Of a stretch of 64,000 bases of DNA, positions 1 to 14,864 are shown in pieces. The stretch is from Halictus rubicundus (taxonomy: Eukaryota > Arthropoda > Insecta > Hymenoptera > Halictidae): positions 1,488,001 through 1,552,000 of the forward strand of contig NW_027488580.1 of the NCBI RefSeq assembly GCF_050948215.1. The letters run 5' to 3'. The notes under the pieces are model-generated. The model saw nothing but the letters and a program-made list of their open reading frames with translations, made no database searches and was not told where the DNA came from. Made by a program: the position numbers and the translations under genes. Every line of letters starts with the position of its first letter. Position 1 is the first letter of the stretch.

Positions 1-1998
1 CCATCCGATCCTATCCTCTATCCTATCCTATCCTCCATCCTATCCTATTCTCTATCCTATCCTCTACCCTATCGTATCCTCTATCCTATAATATCATTTA
101 TCCTATACTATCCTCTATCCTATCCTATCCTCTATCCTATACTATCCTCTATCGTATCCTATCCTCTATCCGATCCTATCCTCTATCCTATCCTATCCTC
201 TATCCTATCCTCTACCCTATCCTATCCTCTATCCTATAATATCATTTATCCTATACTATCCTCTATCCTATCCTATCCTCTATCCTATACTATCCTCTAT
301 CGTATCCTATCCTCTATCCGATCCTATCCTCTATCCTATCCTATCCTCTATCCTATACTATCCTCTATCGTATCCTATCCTCTATCCGATCCTATCCTCT
401 ATCCTATCCTATCCTCTATCCTATCCTATTCTGTATCCTATACTCTACCCTATCCTATCCTGTATCCGATCCTATCCTCTATCCTATCCTATCCTCCATC
501 CTATCCTATCCTCTATCCTATCCTATCCTCTACCCTATCCTATCCTCTATCCTATCCTATCCTCTATCCTATCCTATCCTGTATCCTATCCTATTCTCTA
601 TCCTATCCTCTACCCTATCCTATTCTCCATCCTGTATTATCATCTATCCTATCATATTCTCTATCCTGTCCTCTATCGTCTGCTCTATCCTATCCTATCC
701 ACTATCCTATCCTATCCTCAAACCTATCCTATCCTCTATCCTATCCAATCACCTATCCTATCCTCTATACGATCCTATCCTCTATGCTATCTTATCCTCT
801 ATCCGATCATATCCGTTATCCTATCCTCTCCTCTACCCTATCCTATCCTCTATCCTCTCCAATCACCTATCCTATCCTCTATCCGATCCTATCCTCTATC
901 CGATCCTATCCTCTATCCTACACTCTACCCTATCCTATCCTCTATCCTATCCTATAATCTATCCTATCCTCTACCCTATCCTATCCTCCATCCTATACTA
1001 TCATCTATCCTATCCAATTCTCTATCCTCTCCTCTATCGTCTGCTCTATCCTATCCTATCCACTATCCTATCCTATCCTCAATAATATCCTATCCTATAT
1101 CCTACCCCAAACACCTATCCTATCCTCCATCCTATCCTATCCTCTATCCTATCCTGTCCTCTATCCGATCCTATCCTCTATCCTATCCTCTCCTCAATCC
1201 TATCCTATTATGTATCCTATACTCTACCCTATCCTATCCTCTATCCTATCCTATCCTCCATCCTATAATATCCTCTATCCTATCCTATCCTCTATCCTAT
1301 CCAATCCCCTATCCTATCCTCTATCCGATCCTATCCTCTATCCTATCCTATCCTCTATCCTATCCTATTCTCTATCCTATCCTCTACCCTATCCTATCCT
1401 CCATCCTATACTATCATCTATCCTATCCAATTCTCTATCCTCTCCTCTATCGTCTGCTCTATCCTATCCTATCCACTATCCTATCCTATCCTCAATAATA
1501 TCCTATCCTATATCCTACCCCAAACACCTATCCTATCCTCCATCCTATCCTATCCTCTATCCTATCCTGTCCTCTATCCGATCCTATCCTCTATCCTATC
1601 CTCTCCTCAATCCTATCCTATTATGTATCCTATACTCTACCCTATCCTATCCTCTATCCTATCCTATCCTCTATCCTATCCAATCCCCTAACCTATCCTC
1701 TATCCGATCCTATCCTCTACCGTATCCTGTCCTCTATCCTATCCGATCCTCTATCCTATCCTATCCTCTACCCTATCCTATCCTCTATCCTATCCTATCC
1801 TCTATCCTATCCTATCCTCTATTCTATCCAATCCCCTATCCTATTATCTATCCGAGCCTATCCTCTATCCTATCCTATCCTCTATCCTATAATATCATCT
1901 ATCCTATCCTATCCACTATCCTATCCGATCCTCAATCCTATCCTATCATGAATCCTCTCCTATCCTCTATCCTATCCTATCCTGTATCCTATCCTATC
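1..1998 (+). repeat. Higher-order block H1, copy 1
   Basis: Bases 1-1998 reappear at 3536-5517 with offset 3535, falling to 3518 after a 17-bp (one-monomer) deletion near 5339. The match is near identical by eye, including rare variants. Bases 1-966 also recur at 9700-10665. Confidence 0.88.
984..1668 (+). repeat. 413-bp spaced pair containing ACCCCAAACACC
   Basis: Bases 984-1255 repeat at 1397-1668. The same pair occurs at 4519-5203 and near 19489-20173, carried along within blocks H1 and H3. Confidence 0.82.
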
Positions 1999-2709
1999 CT
2001 CTATCCTATAATATCCTCTATCCTATCCTATCCTCTATCCTATCCTATTCTGTATCCTATACTCTACCCTATCCTATCCTCTATCCTATCCTATCCTTTA
2101 TCCTATCCTATCCTCTATCCTATAATATCATCTATCCTATACTATTCTCTATCCTATCCTATCCTCTATACTATCCTATCCTCTACCCTATCCTATCCTC
2201 TATCCTATCCTCTCCTCTATACTACCCAATCCCCTATCCTATCCTCTATCCGATCCTATCCTCTATCCTATCCTATCCTCTATCCTATAATATCATCTAT
2301 CCTATACTATTCTCTATCCTATCCTATCCTCTATACTATCCTATCCTCTACCCTATCCTATCCTCTATCCTATCCTATTCTGTATCCTATACTCTACCCT
2401 ATCCTATCCTCTATCGTATCCTATCCTCTATCCTATCCAATCCTCGATCCTATCCTCTATCCTATCCTCTATCGTATCCTATCCTCTAAACGATCCTATC
2501 CTCTATACTATCCTATCCTCTATGCTATCTTATCCTCTATCCGATCCTATCCTCTATCCTATCCTATCCTCTATCCTATCCTATTCTGTATCCTATACTC
2601 TACCCTATCCTATCCTATATCCGATCCTATCCTCTATCCTATCCTATCCTATTCTCTATCCTATCCTCTATCCTATCCTATTCTCTATCCTATCCTCTAT
2701 CCTATCCTA

Positions 2710-4500
2710 TCCTCTATCCTATCCAATCCCCTATCCTATCCTCTATCCTGTCCTATCATGAATCCTCTCCTATCCTCTATCCTATCCTATCCTGTATCCT
2801 ATCCTATCCTCTATCCTATAATATCCTCTATCCTATCCTATCCTCTATCCTATCCTATTCTGTATCCTATACTCTACCCTATCCTATCCTCTATCCTATC
2901 CTATCCTCTATCCTATCCTATCCTCTATCCTATCCTATTCTCTATCCTATCCAATCCCCTATCCTATCCTCTATCCTGTCCTATCCTCTATCCTATACTA
3001 TTCTCTATCCTATCCTCTACCCTATCCTATCCTCTATCCTATCCTCTCCTCTATACTACCCAATCCCCTATCCTATCCTCTATCCGATCCTATCCTCTAT
3101 CCTATCCTATCCTCTATCCTATACTATCCTCTATCGTATCCTATCCTCTATCCTATCCTACCCTCTATTCTATCCAATTCCCTATCCTATCATCTATCCG
3201 AACCTATCTTCTATCCTATCCTATCCTCTATCCTATACTATTCTCTATCCTATCCTCTACCCTATCCTATCCTCTATTCTATCCTATCCACTATCCTATA
3301 CTATCCTCTATCGTATCTTATCCTCTATCCTATCCTATCCTCTATTCTATACAATCCCCTATCCTATCATCTATCCGAAACTATCCTCTATCCTATCCTA
3401 TCCTCTATCCTATAATATCTTCTATTCTATACTATTCTCTATCCTATCCTATCCTCTATCCTATACTATCCTCTATCGTATCCTATCCTCTATCCTATCC
3501 AATCCTCTATCCTATCCTCTATCGTATCCTATCCTCCATCCGATCCTATCCTCTATCCTATCCTATCCTCCATCCTATCCTATTCTCTATCCTATCCTCT
3601 ACCCTATCGTATCCTCTATCCTATAATATCATTTATCCTATACTATCCTCTATCCTATCCTATCCTCTATCCTATACTATCCTCTATCGTATCCTATCCT
3701 CTATCCGATCCTATCCTCTATCCTATCCTATCCTCTATCCTATCCTCTACCCTATCCTATCCTCTATCCTATAATATCATTTATCCTATACTATCCTCTA
3801 TCCTATCCTATCCTCTATCCTATACTATCCTCTATCGTATCCTATCCTCTATCCGATCCTATCCTCTATCCTATCCTATCCTCTATCCTATACTATCCTC
3901 TATCGTATCCTATCCTCTATCCGATCCTATCCTCTATCCTATCCTATCCTCTATCCTATCCTATTCTGTATCCTATACTCTACCCTATCCTATCCTGTAT
4001 CCGATCCTATCCTCTATCCTATCCTATCCTCCATCCTATCCTATCCTCTATCCTATCCTATCCTCTACCCTATCCTATCCTCTATCCTATCCTATCCTCT
4101 ATCCTATCCTATCCTGTATCCTATCCTATTCTCTATCCTATCCTCTACCCTATCCTATTCTCCATCCTGTATTATCATCTATCCTATCATATTCTCTATC
4201 CTGTCCTCTATCGTCTGCTCTATCCTATCCTATCCACTATCCTATCCTATCCTCAAACCTATCCTATCCTCTATCCTATCCAATCACCTATCCTATCCTC
4301 TATACGATCCTATCCTCTATGCTATCTTATCCTCTATCCGATCATATCCGTTATCCTATCCTCTCCTCTACCCTATCCTATCCTCTATCCTCTCCAATCA
4401 CCTATCCTATCCTCTATCCGATCCTATCCTCTATCCGATCCTATCCTCTATCCTACACTCTACCCTATCCTATCCTCTATCCTATCCTATAATCTATCCT
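2710..4500 (+). repeat. Higher-order block H2, copy 1
   Basis: Matches 8874-10664 at offset 6164, starting at the rare CATGAATCC monomer (2757 and 8921). The block spans the end of one H1 spacing and the first part of H1 copy 2, so blocks were copied across earlier block boundaries. Confidence 0.85.
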
Positions 4501-5517
4501 ATCCTCTACCCTATCCTATCCTCCATCCTATACTATCATCTATCCTATCCAATTCTCTATCCTCTCCTCTATCGTCTGCTCTATCCTATCCTATCCACTA
4601 TCCTATCCTATCCTCAATAATATCCTATCCTATATCCTACCCCAAACACCTATCCTATCCTCCATCCTATCCTATCCTCTATCCTATCCTGTCCTCTATC
4701 CGATCCTATCCTCTATCCTATCCTCTCCTCAATCCTATCCTATTATGTATCCTATACTCTACCCTATCCTATCCTCTATCCTATCCTATCCTCCATCCTA
4801 TAATATCCTCTATCCTATCCTATCCTCTATCCTATCCAATCCCCTATCCTATCCTCTATCCGATCCTATCCTCTATCCTATCCTATCCTCTATCCTATCC
4901 TATTCTCTATCCTATCCTCTACCCTATCCTATCCTCCATCCTATACTATCATCTATCCTATCCAATTCTCTATCCTCTCCTCTATCGTCTGCTCTATCCT
5001 ATCCTATCCACTATCCTATCCTATCCTCAATAATATCCTATCCTATATCCTACCCCAAACACCTATCCTATCCTCCATCCTATCCTATCCTCTATCCTAT
5101 CCTGTCCTCTATCCGATCCTATCCTCTATCCTATCCTCTCCTCAATCCTATCCTATTATGTATCCTATACTCTACCCTATCCTATCCTCTATCCTATCCT
5201 ATCCTCTATCCTATCCAATCCCCTAACCTATCCTCTATCCGATCCTATCCTCTACCGTATCCTGTCCTCTATCCTATCCGATCCTCTATCCTATCCTATC
5301 CTCTACCCTATCCTATCCTCTATCCTATCCTATCCTCTATTCTATCCAATCCCCTATCCTATTATCTATCCGAGCCTATCCTCTATCCTATCCTATCCTC
5401 TATCCTATAATATCATCTATCCTATCCTATCCACTATCCTATCCGATCCTCAATCCTATCCTATCATGAATCCTCTCCTATCCTCTATCCTATCCTATCC
5501 TGTATCCTATCCTATCC
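3536..5517 (+). repeat. Higher-order block H1, copy 2
   Basis: This copy of 1-1998 lacks one 17-bp monomer near 5339. After 5517 it switches to a different block at TCATGTCCTATCG, whereas copy 1 continues with plain monomers. Confidence 0.88.
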
Positions 5518-8500
5518 TCATGTCCTATCGTATCATGTCCTCTATCCTATCCAATCCCCTAGCCTATCCTCTATTCTGTCCTATCCTCTATCCTATACTA
5601 TTCTCTATCCTATCCTCTACCCTATCCTATCCTCTATCCTATCCTCTCCTCTATACTACCCAATCCCCTATCCTATCCTCTATCCGATCCTATCCTCTAT
5701 CCTATCCTATCCTCTATCCTATACTATCCTCTATCGTATCCTATCCTCTATCCTATCCTACCCTCTATTCTATCCAATTCCCTACCCTATCATCTATCCG
5801 AACCTATCTTCTATCCTATCCTATCCTCTATCCTATACTATTCTCTATCCTATCCTCTACCCTATCCTATCCTCTATCCCATCCTCTCCTCTATACTACC
5901 CAATCCCCTATCCTATCCTCTATCCTATCCTATCCTCTACCCTATCCTATCCTCATGTCCTATCGTATCATGTCCTCTATCCTATCCAATCCCCTAGCCT
6001 ATCCTCTATTCTGTCCTATCCTCTATCCTATACTATTCTCTATCCTATCCTCTACCCTATCCTATCCTCTATCCTATCCTCTCCTCTATACTACCCAATC
6101 CCCTATCCTATCCTCTATCCGATCCTATCCTCTATCCTATCCTATCCTCTATCCTATAATATCCTCTATCCTATAATATCATCTATCCTATACTATCCTC
6201 TATCCTATCCTATCCTCTATCCTATAATATCTTCTATTCTATACTATTCTCTATCCTATCCTATCCTCTATCCTATACTATCCTCTATCGTATCCTATCC
6301 TCTATCCGATCCTATCCTCTATCCTATCCTATCCTCTATCCTATCCTATTCTGTATCCTATACTCTACCCTATCCTATCCTCTATCCGATCCTATCCTCT
6401 ATCCTATCCTATCCTCCATCCTATCCTATTCTCTATCCTATCCTCTACCCTATCCTATCCTGTATCCTATAATATAATTTATCCTATACTATTCTCTATC
6501 CTATCCTATCCTCTATCATATACTATCCTCTATCGTATCCTAACCTCTATCCGAACCTATCCTCTATCCTATCCTATCCTCTATGCTATCCAATCCTCTA
6601 TCCTATCCTATCCTATCCTCTACCCTATCCTATCCTCTATCCTATCCTATCCTCTATCCTATCCTATCCTCTATCCTATCCAATCCCCTATCCTGTCCTC
6701 TATCCGATCCTATCCTCTATCCTATTCTATTCTCTATCCTATCCTCTACCCTATCCTATCCTCTATCCGATCCTATTGTCTATCCTATCCTATCCTCTAT
6801 CCTATCCTATTCTGTATCCTATACTCTACCCTATCCTATCCTCTATCCGATCCTATCCTCTATCCTATCCTATCCTCCATCCTATCCTATTCTCTATCCT
6901 ATCCTCTACCCTATCCTATCCTGTATCCTATAATATCATTTATCCTATACTATTCTCTATCCTATCCTATCCTCTATCCTATACTATCCTCTATCGTATC
7001 CTAACCTCTATCCGAACCTATCCTCTATCCTATCCTATCCTCTATGCTATCCAATCCTCTATCCTATCCTATCCTATCCTCTACCCTATCCTATCCTCTA
7101 TCCTATCCTATCCTCTATCCTATCCTATCCTCTATCCTATCCAATCCCCTATCCTGTCCTCTATCCGATCCTATCCTCTATCCTATTCTATTCTCTATCC
7201 TATCCTCTACCCTATCCTATCCTCTATCCGATCCAATCCTCTATCCTATCCTATTCTCTATCCTATCCTCTACCCTAACCTATCCTCTATCCTATAATAT
7301 CATCTATCCTATACTATTCTCTATCCTATCCTATCCTCTATCCTATACTATCCTGTATCGTATCCTGTCCTCTATCCGATCCTATCCTCTATCCTATCCT
7401 ATCCTCTATCCTATCCTATCCTCAATCCTATCCTATTATGTATCCTATACTCTACCCTATCCTATCCTCTATTCTATCCTATCCTCTATCCTATCCAATC
7501 CTCTATCCTATCCTCTATCCTATCCTATTCTGTATCCTACACTCTACCCTATCCTATCCTCTATCGTATCCTATCCTCTATCCGAACATATCCTCTATAC
7601 TATCCTATCCTCTACCCTATCCTATCCTCCATCCTATCCTATCCTCTATCCTATCCTATCCTCTACCCTATCCTATCCTCTATCCTATCCTATCCTCTAT
7701 CCTATCCTATCCTGTATCCTATCCTATTCTCTATCCTATCCTCTACCCTATCCTATCCTCCATCCTATACTATCATCTATCCTATCATATTCTCTATCCT
7801 GTCCTCTATCGTCTGCTCTATCCTATCCTATCCACTATCCTATCCTATCCTCAAACCTATCCTATCCTCTATCCTATCCAATCACCTATCCTATCCTCTA
7901 TACGATCCTATCCTCTATCCTATCCTATTCCCTATCCTATCCTATCCTCTATCGTATCCTATTCTCTATCCTATCCGCTACCCTATCCTATCCTCTATCC
8001 TATCCTATCCTCTATCCTATCCAATCCTCTATCCTATCCTCTATCGTATCCTATCCTCTATCCTATCCTACCCTCTATTCTATCCAATCCCCTATCCTAT
8101 CATCTATCCGAACCTATCCTCTATCCTATCCTATACTCTATCCTATAATATCAGCTATCCTATACTATCCTCTATCCTATCCTATCCTCTATCCTATACT
8201 ATCCTCTACCCTATCCTATCCTCTATCATATCCTATCCTCTATCCTATCCAATCCCCTATCCTAACCTCTATCCTATCCTATCCTGTATCCTATCCTATC
8301 CTCTATCCTATAATATCCTCTATCCTTTCCTATCCTCTATCCTATCCTATTCTGTATCCTATACTCTACCCTATCCTATCCTCTATCCTATCCTATCCTC
8401 TATCGTATCCTATCCTCTATCCTATCCTATCCTCTATCCTATCCAATCCCCTATCCTATCCTCTATCCTGTCCTATCCTCTATCCTAAACTATTCTATAT

Positions 8501-8888
8501 CCTATCCTCTACCCTATCCTATCCTCTATCCTATAATATCATCTATCCTATACTATTCTCTATCCTATCCTATCCTCTATCCTATACTATCCTCTATCGT
8601 ATCCTATCCTCTATCCTATCCTATCCTCTATTCTATCCAATCCCCTATCCTATCATCTATCCGAGCCTATCCTTTATCCTATCCTATCCTCTATCCTATA
8701 ATATCATCTATTCTATCCTATCCACTATCCTATCCGATCCTCAATCCTATCCTATCATTAATCCTCTCCTATCCTCTATCCTATCCTATCCTGTATCCTA
8801 TCCTATCCTCTATCCTATAATATCCTCTATCCTATCCTATCCTCTATCCTATACTATCCTCTATCGTATCCTATCCTCTATCCTATCC
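4490..8888 (+). repeat. Higher-order block H3 (about 4.4 kb), copy 1
   Basis: Matches 19460-24251. The offset steps from 14970 to 14987 (one monomer), 15186 and 15363 as the distant copy gains 17, about 199 and 177 bp. It is the longest duplicated segment found here. Confidence 0.85.
5520..6150 (+). repeat. 435-bp spaced pair containing the CATGTCC box
   Basis: About 195 bp starting at 5520 recur from 5955. The same pair, at the same 435-bp spacing, is found at 20706 and 21141 inside H3 copy 2. Confidence 0.8.
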
Positions 8889-10664
8889 AATCCCCTATCC
8901 TATCCTCTATCCTGTCCTATCATGAATCCTCTCCTATCCTCTATCCTATCCTATCCTGTATCCTATCCTATCCTCTATCCTATAATATCCTCTATCCTAT
9001 CCTATCCTCTATCCTATCCTATTCTGTATCCTATACTCTACCCTATCCTATCCTCTATCCTATCCTATCCTCTATCCTATCCTATCCTCTATCCTATCCT
9101 ATTCTCTATCCTATCCAATCCCCTATCCTATCCTCTATCCTGTCCTATCCTCTATCCTATACTATTCTCTATCCTATCCTCTACCCTATCCTATCCTCTA
9201 TCCTATCCTCTCCTCTATACTACCCAATCCCCTATCCTATCCTCTATCCGATCCTATCCTCTATCCTATCCTATCCTCTATCCTATACTATCCTCTATCG
9301 TATCCTATCCTCTATCCTATCCTACCCTCTATTCTATCCAATTCCCTATCCTATCATCTATCCGAACCTATCTTCTATCCTATCCTATCCTCTATCCTAT
9401 ACTATTCTCTATCCTATCCTCTACCCTATCCTATCCTCTATTCTATCCTATCCTCTATCCTATACTATCCTCTATCGTATCTTATCCTCTATCCTATCCT
9501 ATCCTCTATTCTATACAATCCCCTATCCTATCATCTATCCGAAACTATCCTCTATCCTATCCTATCCTCTATCCTATAATATCTTCTATTCTATACTATT
9601 CTCTATCCTATCCTATCCTCTATCCTATACTATCCTCTATCGTATCCTATCCTCTATCCTATCCAATCCTCTATCCTATCCTCTATCGTATCCTATCCTC
9701 CATCCGATCCTATCCTCTATCCTATCCTATCCTCCATCCTATCCTATTCTCTATCCTATCCTCTACCCTATCGTATCCTCTATCCTATAATATCATTTAT
9801 CCTATACTATCCTCTATCCTATCCTATCCTCTATCCTATACTATCCTCTATCGTATCCTATCCTCTATCCGATCCTATCCTCTATCCTATCCTATCCTCT
9901 ATCCTATCCTCTACCCTATCCTATCCTCTATCCTATAATATCATTTATCCTATACTATCCTCTATCCTATCCTATCCTCTATCCTATACTATCCTCTATC
10001 GTATCCTATCCTCTATCCGATCCTATCCTCTATCCTATCCTATCCTCTATCCTATACTATCCTCTATCGTATCCTATCCTCTATCCGATCCTATCCTCTA
10101 TCCTATCCTATCCTCTATCCTATCCTATTCTGTATCCTATACTCTACCCTATCCTATCCTCTATCCGATCCTATCCTCTATCCTATCCTATCCTCCATCC
10201 TATCCTATCCTCTATCCTATCCTATCCTCTACCCTATCCTATCCTCTATCCTATCCTATCCTCTATCCTATCCTATCCCGTATCCTATCCTATTCTCTAT
10301 CCTATCCTCTACCCTATCCTATTCTCCATCCTGTATTATCATCTATCCTATCATATTCTCTATCCTGTCCTCTATCGTCTGCTCTATCCTATCCTATCCA
10401 CTATCCTATCCTATCCTCAAACCTATCCTATCCTCTATCCTATCCAATCACCTATCCTATCCTCTATACGATCCTATCCTCTATGCTATCTTATCCTCTA
10501 TCCGATCATATCCGTTATCCTATCCTCTCCTCTACCCTATCCTATCCTCTATCCTCTCCAATCACCTATCCTATCCTCTATCCGATCCTATCCTCTATCC
10601 GATCCTATCCTCTATCCTACACTCTACCCTATCCTATCCTCTATCCTATCCTATAATCTATCCT
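8874..10664 (+). repeat. Higher-order block H2, copy 2
   Basis: Second copy of 2710-4500, with a few substitutions (for example CCTCTATCCG at 10160 where copy 1 has CCTGTATCCG). It ends near 10665, where the downstream order changes. Confidence 0.85.
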
Positions 10665-13600
10665 ATCCTATCCTCTACCCTATCCTATCATCTATCACAT
10701 CCTATCCTCTATCCTATCCAATCCCCTATCCTAACCTCTATCCTGTCCTATCCTCTATCGTATACTATTCTCTACCCTATCCTCTACTATATCCTATCTT
10801 CAATCCTATCCTCTCCTCTATACTACCCAATCCCCTATCCTATCCTCTATACGATCCTATCCTCTATGCTATCTTATCCTCTATCCGATCCTATCCTTTA
10901 TCCTATCCTATCCTATCCTCTATCCTATCCTATTCTGTATCCTATACTCTACCCTATCCTATCCTCTATCGTATCCTATCCTCTATCCTATCCAATCCTC
11001 GATCCTATCCTCTATCCTATCCTCTATCGTATCCTATCCTCTATCCGATCCTATCCTCTATCCTATCCTATCCTCCATCCTATCCTATTCTCTATCCTAT
11101 CCTCTACCCTATCCTATCCTCTATCCTATAATATCATTTTTCCTATACTATCCTCTACCCTATCCTATCCTCTATCCTATACTATCCTCTACCCTATCCT
11201 ATCCTCTATCATATCCTATCCTCTATCCTATCCAATCCCCTATCCTAACCTCTATCCTATCCTATCCTGTATCCTATCCTATCCTCTATCCTATAATATC
11301 CTCTATCCTATCCTATCCTCTATCCTATACTCTACCCTATCCTATCCTCTACCCTATCCTATCCTCTATCCTATCCTCTCCTCTATACTACCCAATCTCC
11401 TATCCTATCCTCTATCCTATCCTATCGTCTACCCTATCCTATCCTCATGTCCTATCGTATCATGTCCTCTATCCTATCCAATCCCCTAGCCTATCCTCTA
11501 TTCTGTCCTATCCTCTATCCTATACTATTCTCTATCCTATCCTCTACCCTATCCTATCCTCTATCCTATCCTCTCCTCTATACTACCCAATCCCCTATCC
11601 TATCCTCTATCCGATCCTATCCTCTAACCTATCCTATCCTCTGTCCTATCCTATCCTATCCTCTACCCTATCCTATACCCTACCCTATCCTATCCTCTAT
11701 CCTATCCTATCCTCTATCCTATACAATCCCCTATCCTATCCTATCCTCTACCCTATCCTATCCTCTATCCTATCCTATCCTCTATCCTATTCAATCGCCT
11801 ATCCTGTCCTATCCTCTACCCTATCCTATCCTCTATCCTATCCTATCCTCTATCCTATCCAATCCCCTATCCTGTCCTCTACCCGATCCTATCCTCTATC
11901 CTATTCTATTCTCTATCCTATCCTCTACCCTATCCTATCCTCTATCCTATCCTACCCTCTATGCTATCCAATCCTCTATCCTATCCTCTATCCTATCCTC
12001 TATCGTATCCAATCCTCTATCCGATCCTATCCTCTATCCTATCCTATTCTCTATCCTATCCTCTACCCTATCCTATCGTCTATCCTATCCAATCACCTAT
12101 CCTATCCTCTATACGATCCTATCCTCTATCCTATCCTATCCTCTATCCTATAATATCATCTATCCTATACTATTCTCTATCCTATCCTATCCTCTATCCT
12201 ATACTATCCTGTATCGTATCCTATCCTCTATCCGATCCTATCCTCTATCCTATCCTATCCTCCATCCTATCCTATTCTCTATCCTATCCTCTACCCTATC
12301 CTATCCTCTATCCTATAATATCATTTTTCCTATACTATCCTCTATCCTATCCTATCCTCTATCCTATACTATCCTCTACCCTATCCTATCCTCTATCATA
12401 TCCTATCCTCTATCCTATCCAATCCCCTATCCTAACCTCTATCCTATCCTATCCTGTATCCTATCCTATCCTCTATCCTATAATATCCTCTATCCTATCC
12501 TATCCTCTATCCTATCCTATTCTGTATCCTATACTCTACCCTATCCTATCCTCTATCCTATCCTATCCTCTATCGTATCCTATCCTCTATCCTATCCTAT
12601 CCTCTATCCTATCCAATCCCCTATCCTATCCTCTATCTTATACTATTCTATATCCTATCCTCTACCCTATCCTATCCTCTATCCTATCCTCTCCTCTATA
12701 CTACCCAATCCCCTATCCTATCCTCTATCCGATCCTATCCTCTATCCTATCCTATCCTCTATCCTATAATATCATCTATCCTATACTATTCTCTATCCTA
12801 TCCTATCCTCTATCCTATACTATCCTCTATCGTATCCTATCCTCTATCCTATCCTATCCTCTATTCTATCCAATCCCCTATCCTATCATCTATCCGAGCC
12901 TATCCTTTATCCTATCCTATCCTCTATCCTATAATATCATCTATTCTATCCTATCCACTATCCTATCCGATCCTCAATCCTATCCTATCATGAATCCTCT
13001 CCTATCCTCTATCCTATCCTATCCTGTATCCTATCCTATCCTCTATCCTATAATATCCTCTATCCTATCCTATCCTCTATCCTATACTATCCTCTATCGT
13101 ATCCTATCCTCTATCCTATCCTACCCTCTATTCTATCCAATTCCCTATCCTATCATCTATCCGAACCTATCCTCGATCCTACCCTATCCTCTATCCTATA
13201 CTATTCCCTATCCTATCCTCTACCCTATCCTATCCCCTATCCTATCCTCTCCTCTATACTACCCAATCCCCTATCCTATCCTCTATCCTATCCTATCCTC
13301 TACCCTATCCTATCCTCATGTCCTATCGTATCATGTCCTCTATCCTATCCAATCCCCTAGCCTATCCTCTATTCTGTCCTATCCTCTATCCTATACTATT
13401 CTCTATCCTATCCTCTACCCTATCCTATCCTCTATCCTATCCTCTCCTCTATACTACCCAATCCCCTATCCTATCCTCTATCCGATCCTATCCTCTATCC
13501 TATCCTATCCTCTATCCTATAATATCCTCTATCCTATAATATCATCTATCCTATACTATTCTCTATCCTATCCTATCGTCTATCCTATACTATCCTCTAT

Positions 13601-14864
13601 CGTATCCTATCCTCTATCCTATCCTACCCTCTATTCTATCCAATCCCCTATCCTATCATCTATCCGAACCTATCCTCTATCCTATCCTATCATCTATCCT
13701 ATAATATCAGCTATCCTATACTATCCTCTATCCTATCCTATCCTCTATCCTATACTATCCTCTACCCTATCCTATCCTCTATCATATCCTATCCTCTATC
13801 CTATCCAATCCCCTATCCTAACCTCTATCCTGTCCTATCCTCTATCGAATACTATTCTATATCCTATCCTCTACTATATCCTATCCTCTATCCTATCCTC
13901 TCCTCTATACTACCCAATCCCCTATCCTATCCTCTATACGATCCTATCCTCTATCCTATAATATCATTTACCCTATACTATTCTCTATCCTATCCTATCC
14001 TCTATCCTATACTATCCTCTATCGTATCCTATCCTCTATCCGATCCTATCCTCTATCCTATCCTATCCTCTATCCTATCCTATTCTGTATCCTATACTCC
14101 ACCCTATCCTATCCTCTATCCTATCCTATCCTCCATCCTATAATATCCTCTATCCTATCCTATCCTCTATCCTATCCAATCCCCTATCCTATCCTCTATC
14201 CTATCCAATCCCCTATCCTATCCTCTATCCGATTCTATCCTTTATCCTATCCTATCCTCTATCCTATCCTATTCTCTATCCTATCCTCTACCCTATCCTA
14301 TCCTCCATCCTATACTATCATCTATCCTATCCAATTCTCTATCCTCTCCTCTATCGTCTGCTCTATCCTATCCTATCCACTATCCTATCCTATCCTCAAT
14401 AATATCGTATCCTATATCCTACCCCAACCACCTATCCTATCCTCCATCCTATCCTATCCTCTATCCTATCCTGTCCTCTATCCGATCCTATCCTCTATCC
14501 TATCCTCTCCTCAATCCTATCCTATTATGTATCCTATACTCTACCCTATCCTATTCTCTATCCTATCCTATCCTCAATCCTATCCTATCCTCTATCCTAT
14601 CCAATCCTCGATCCTATCCTCTATCCTATCATCTATCGTATCCTATCCTCTAAACGATCCTATCCTCTATACTATCCTATCCTCTATGCTATCTTATCCT
14701 CTATCCGATCCTATCCTCTATCCTATCCTATCCTCTATCCTATCCTCTTCTGTATAATATACTCTACCCTATCCTATCCTCTATCCTATCCTATCCTATT
14801 CTCTATCCTATCCTCTATCCTACCCTATCCTCTATCCTATCCAATCCCCTATCCTATCCTCTAT

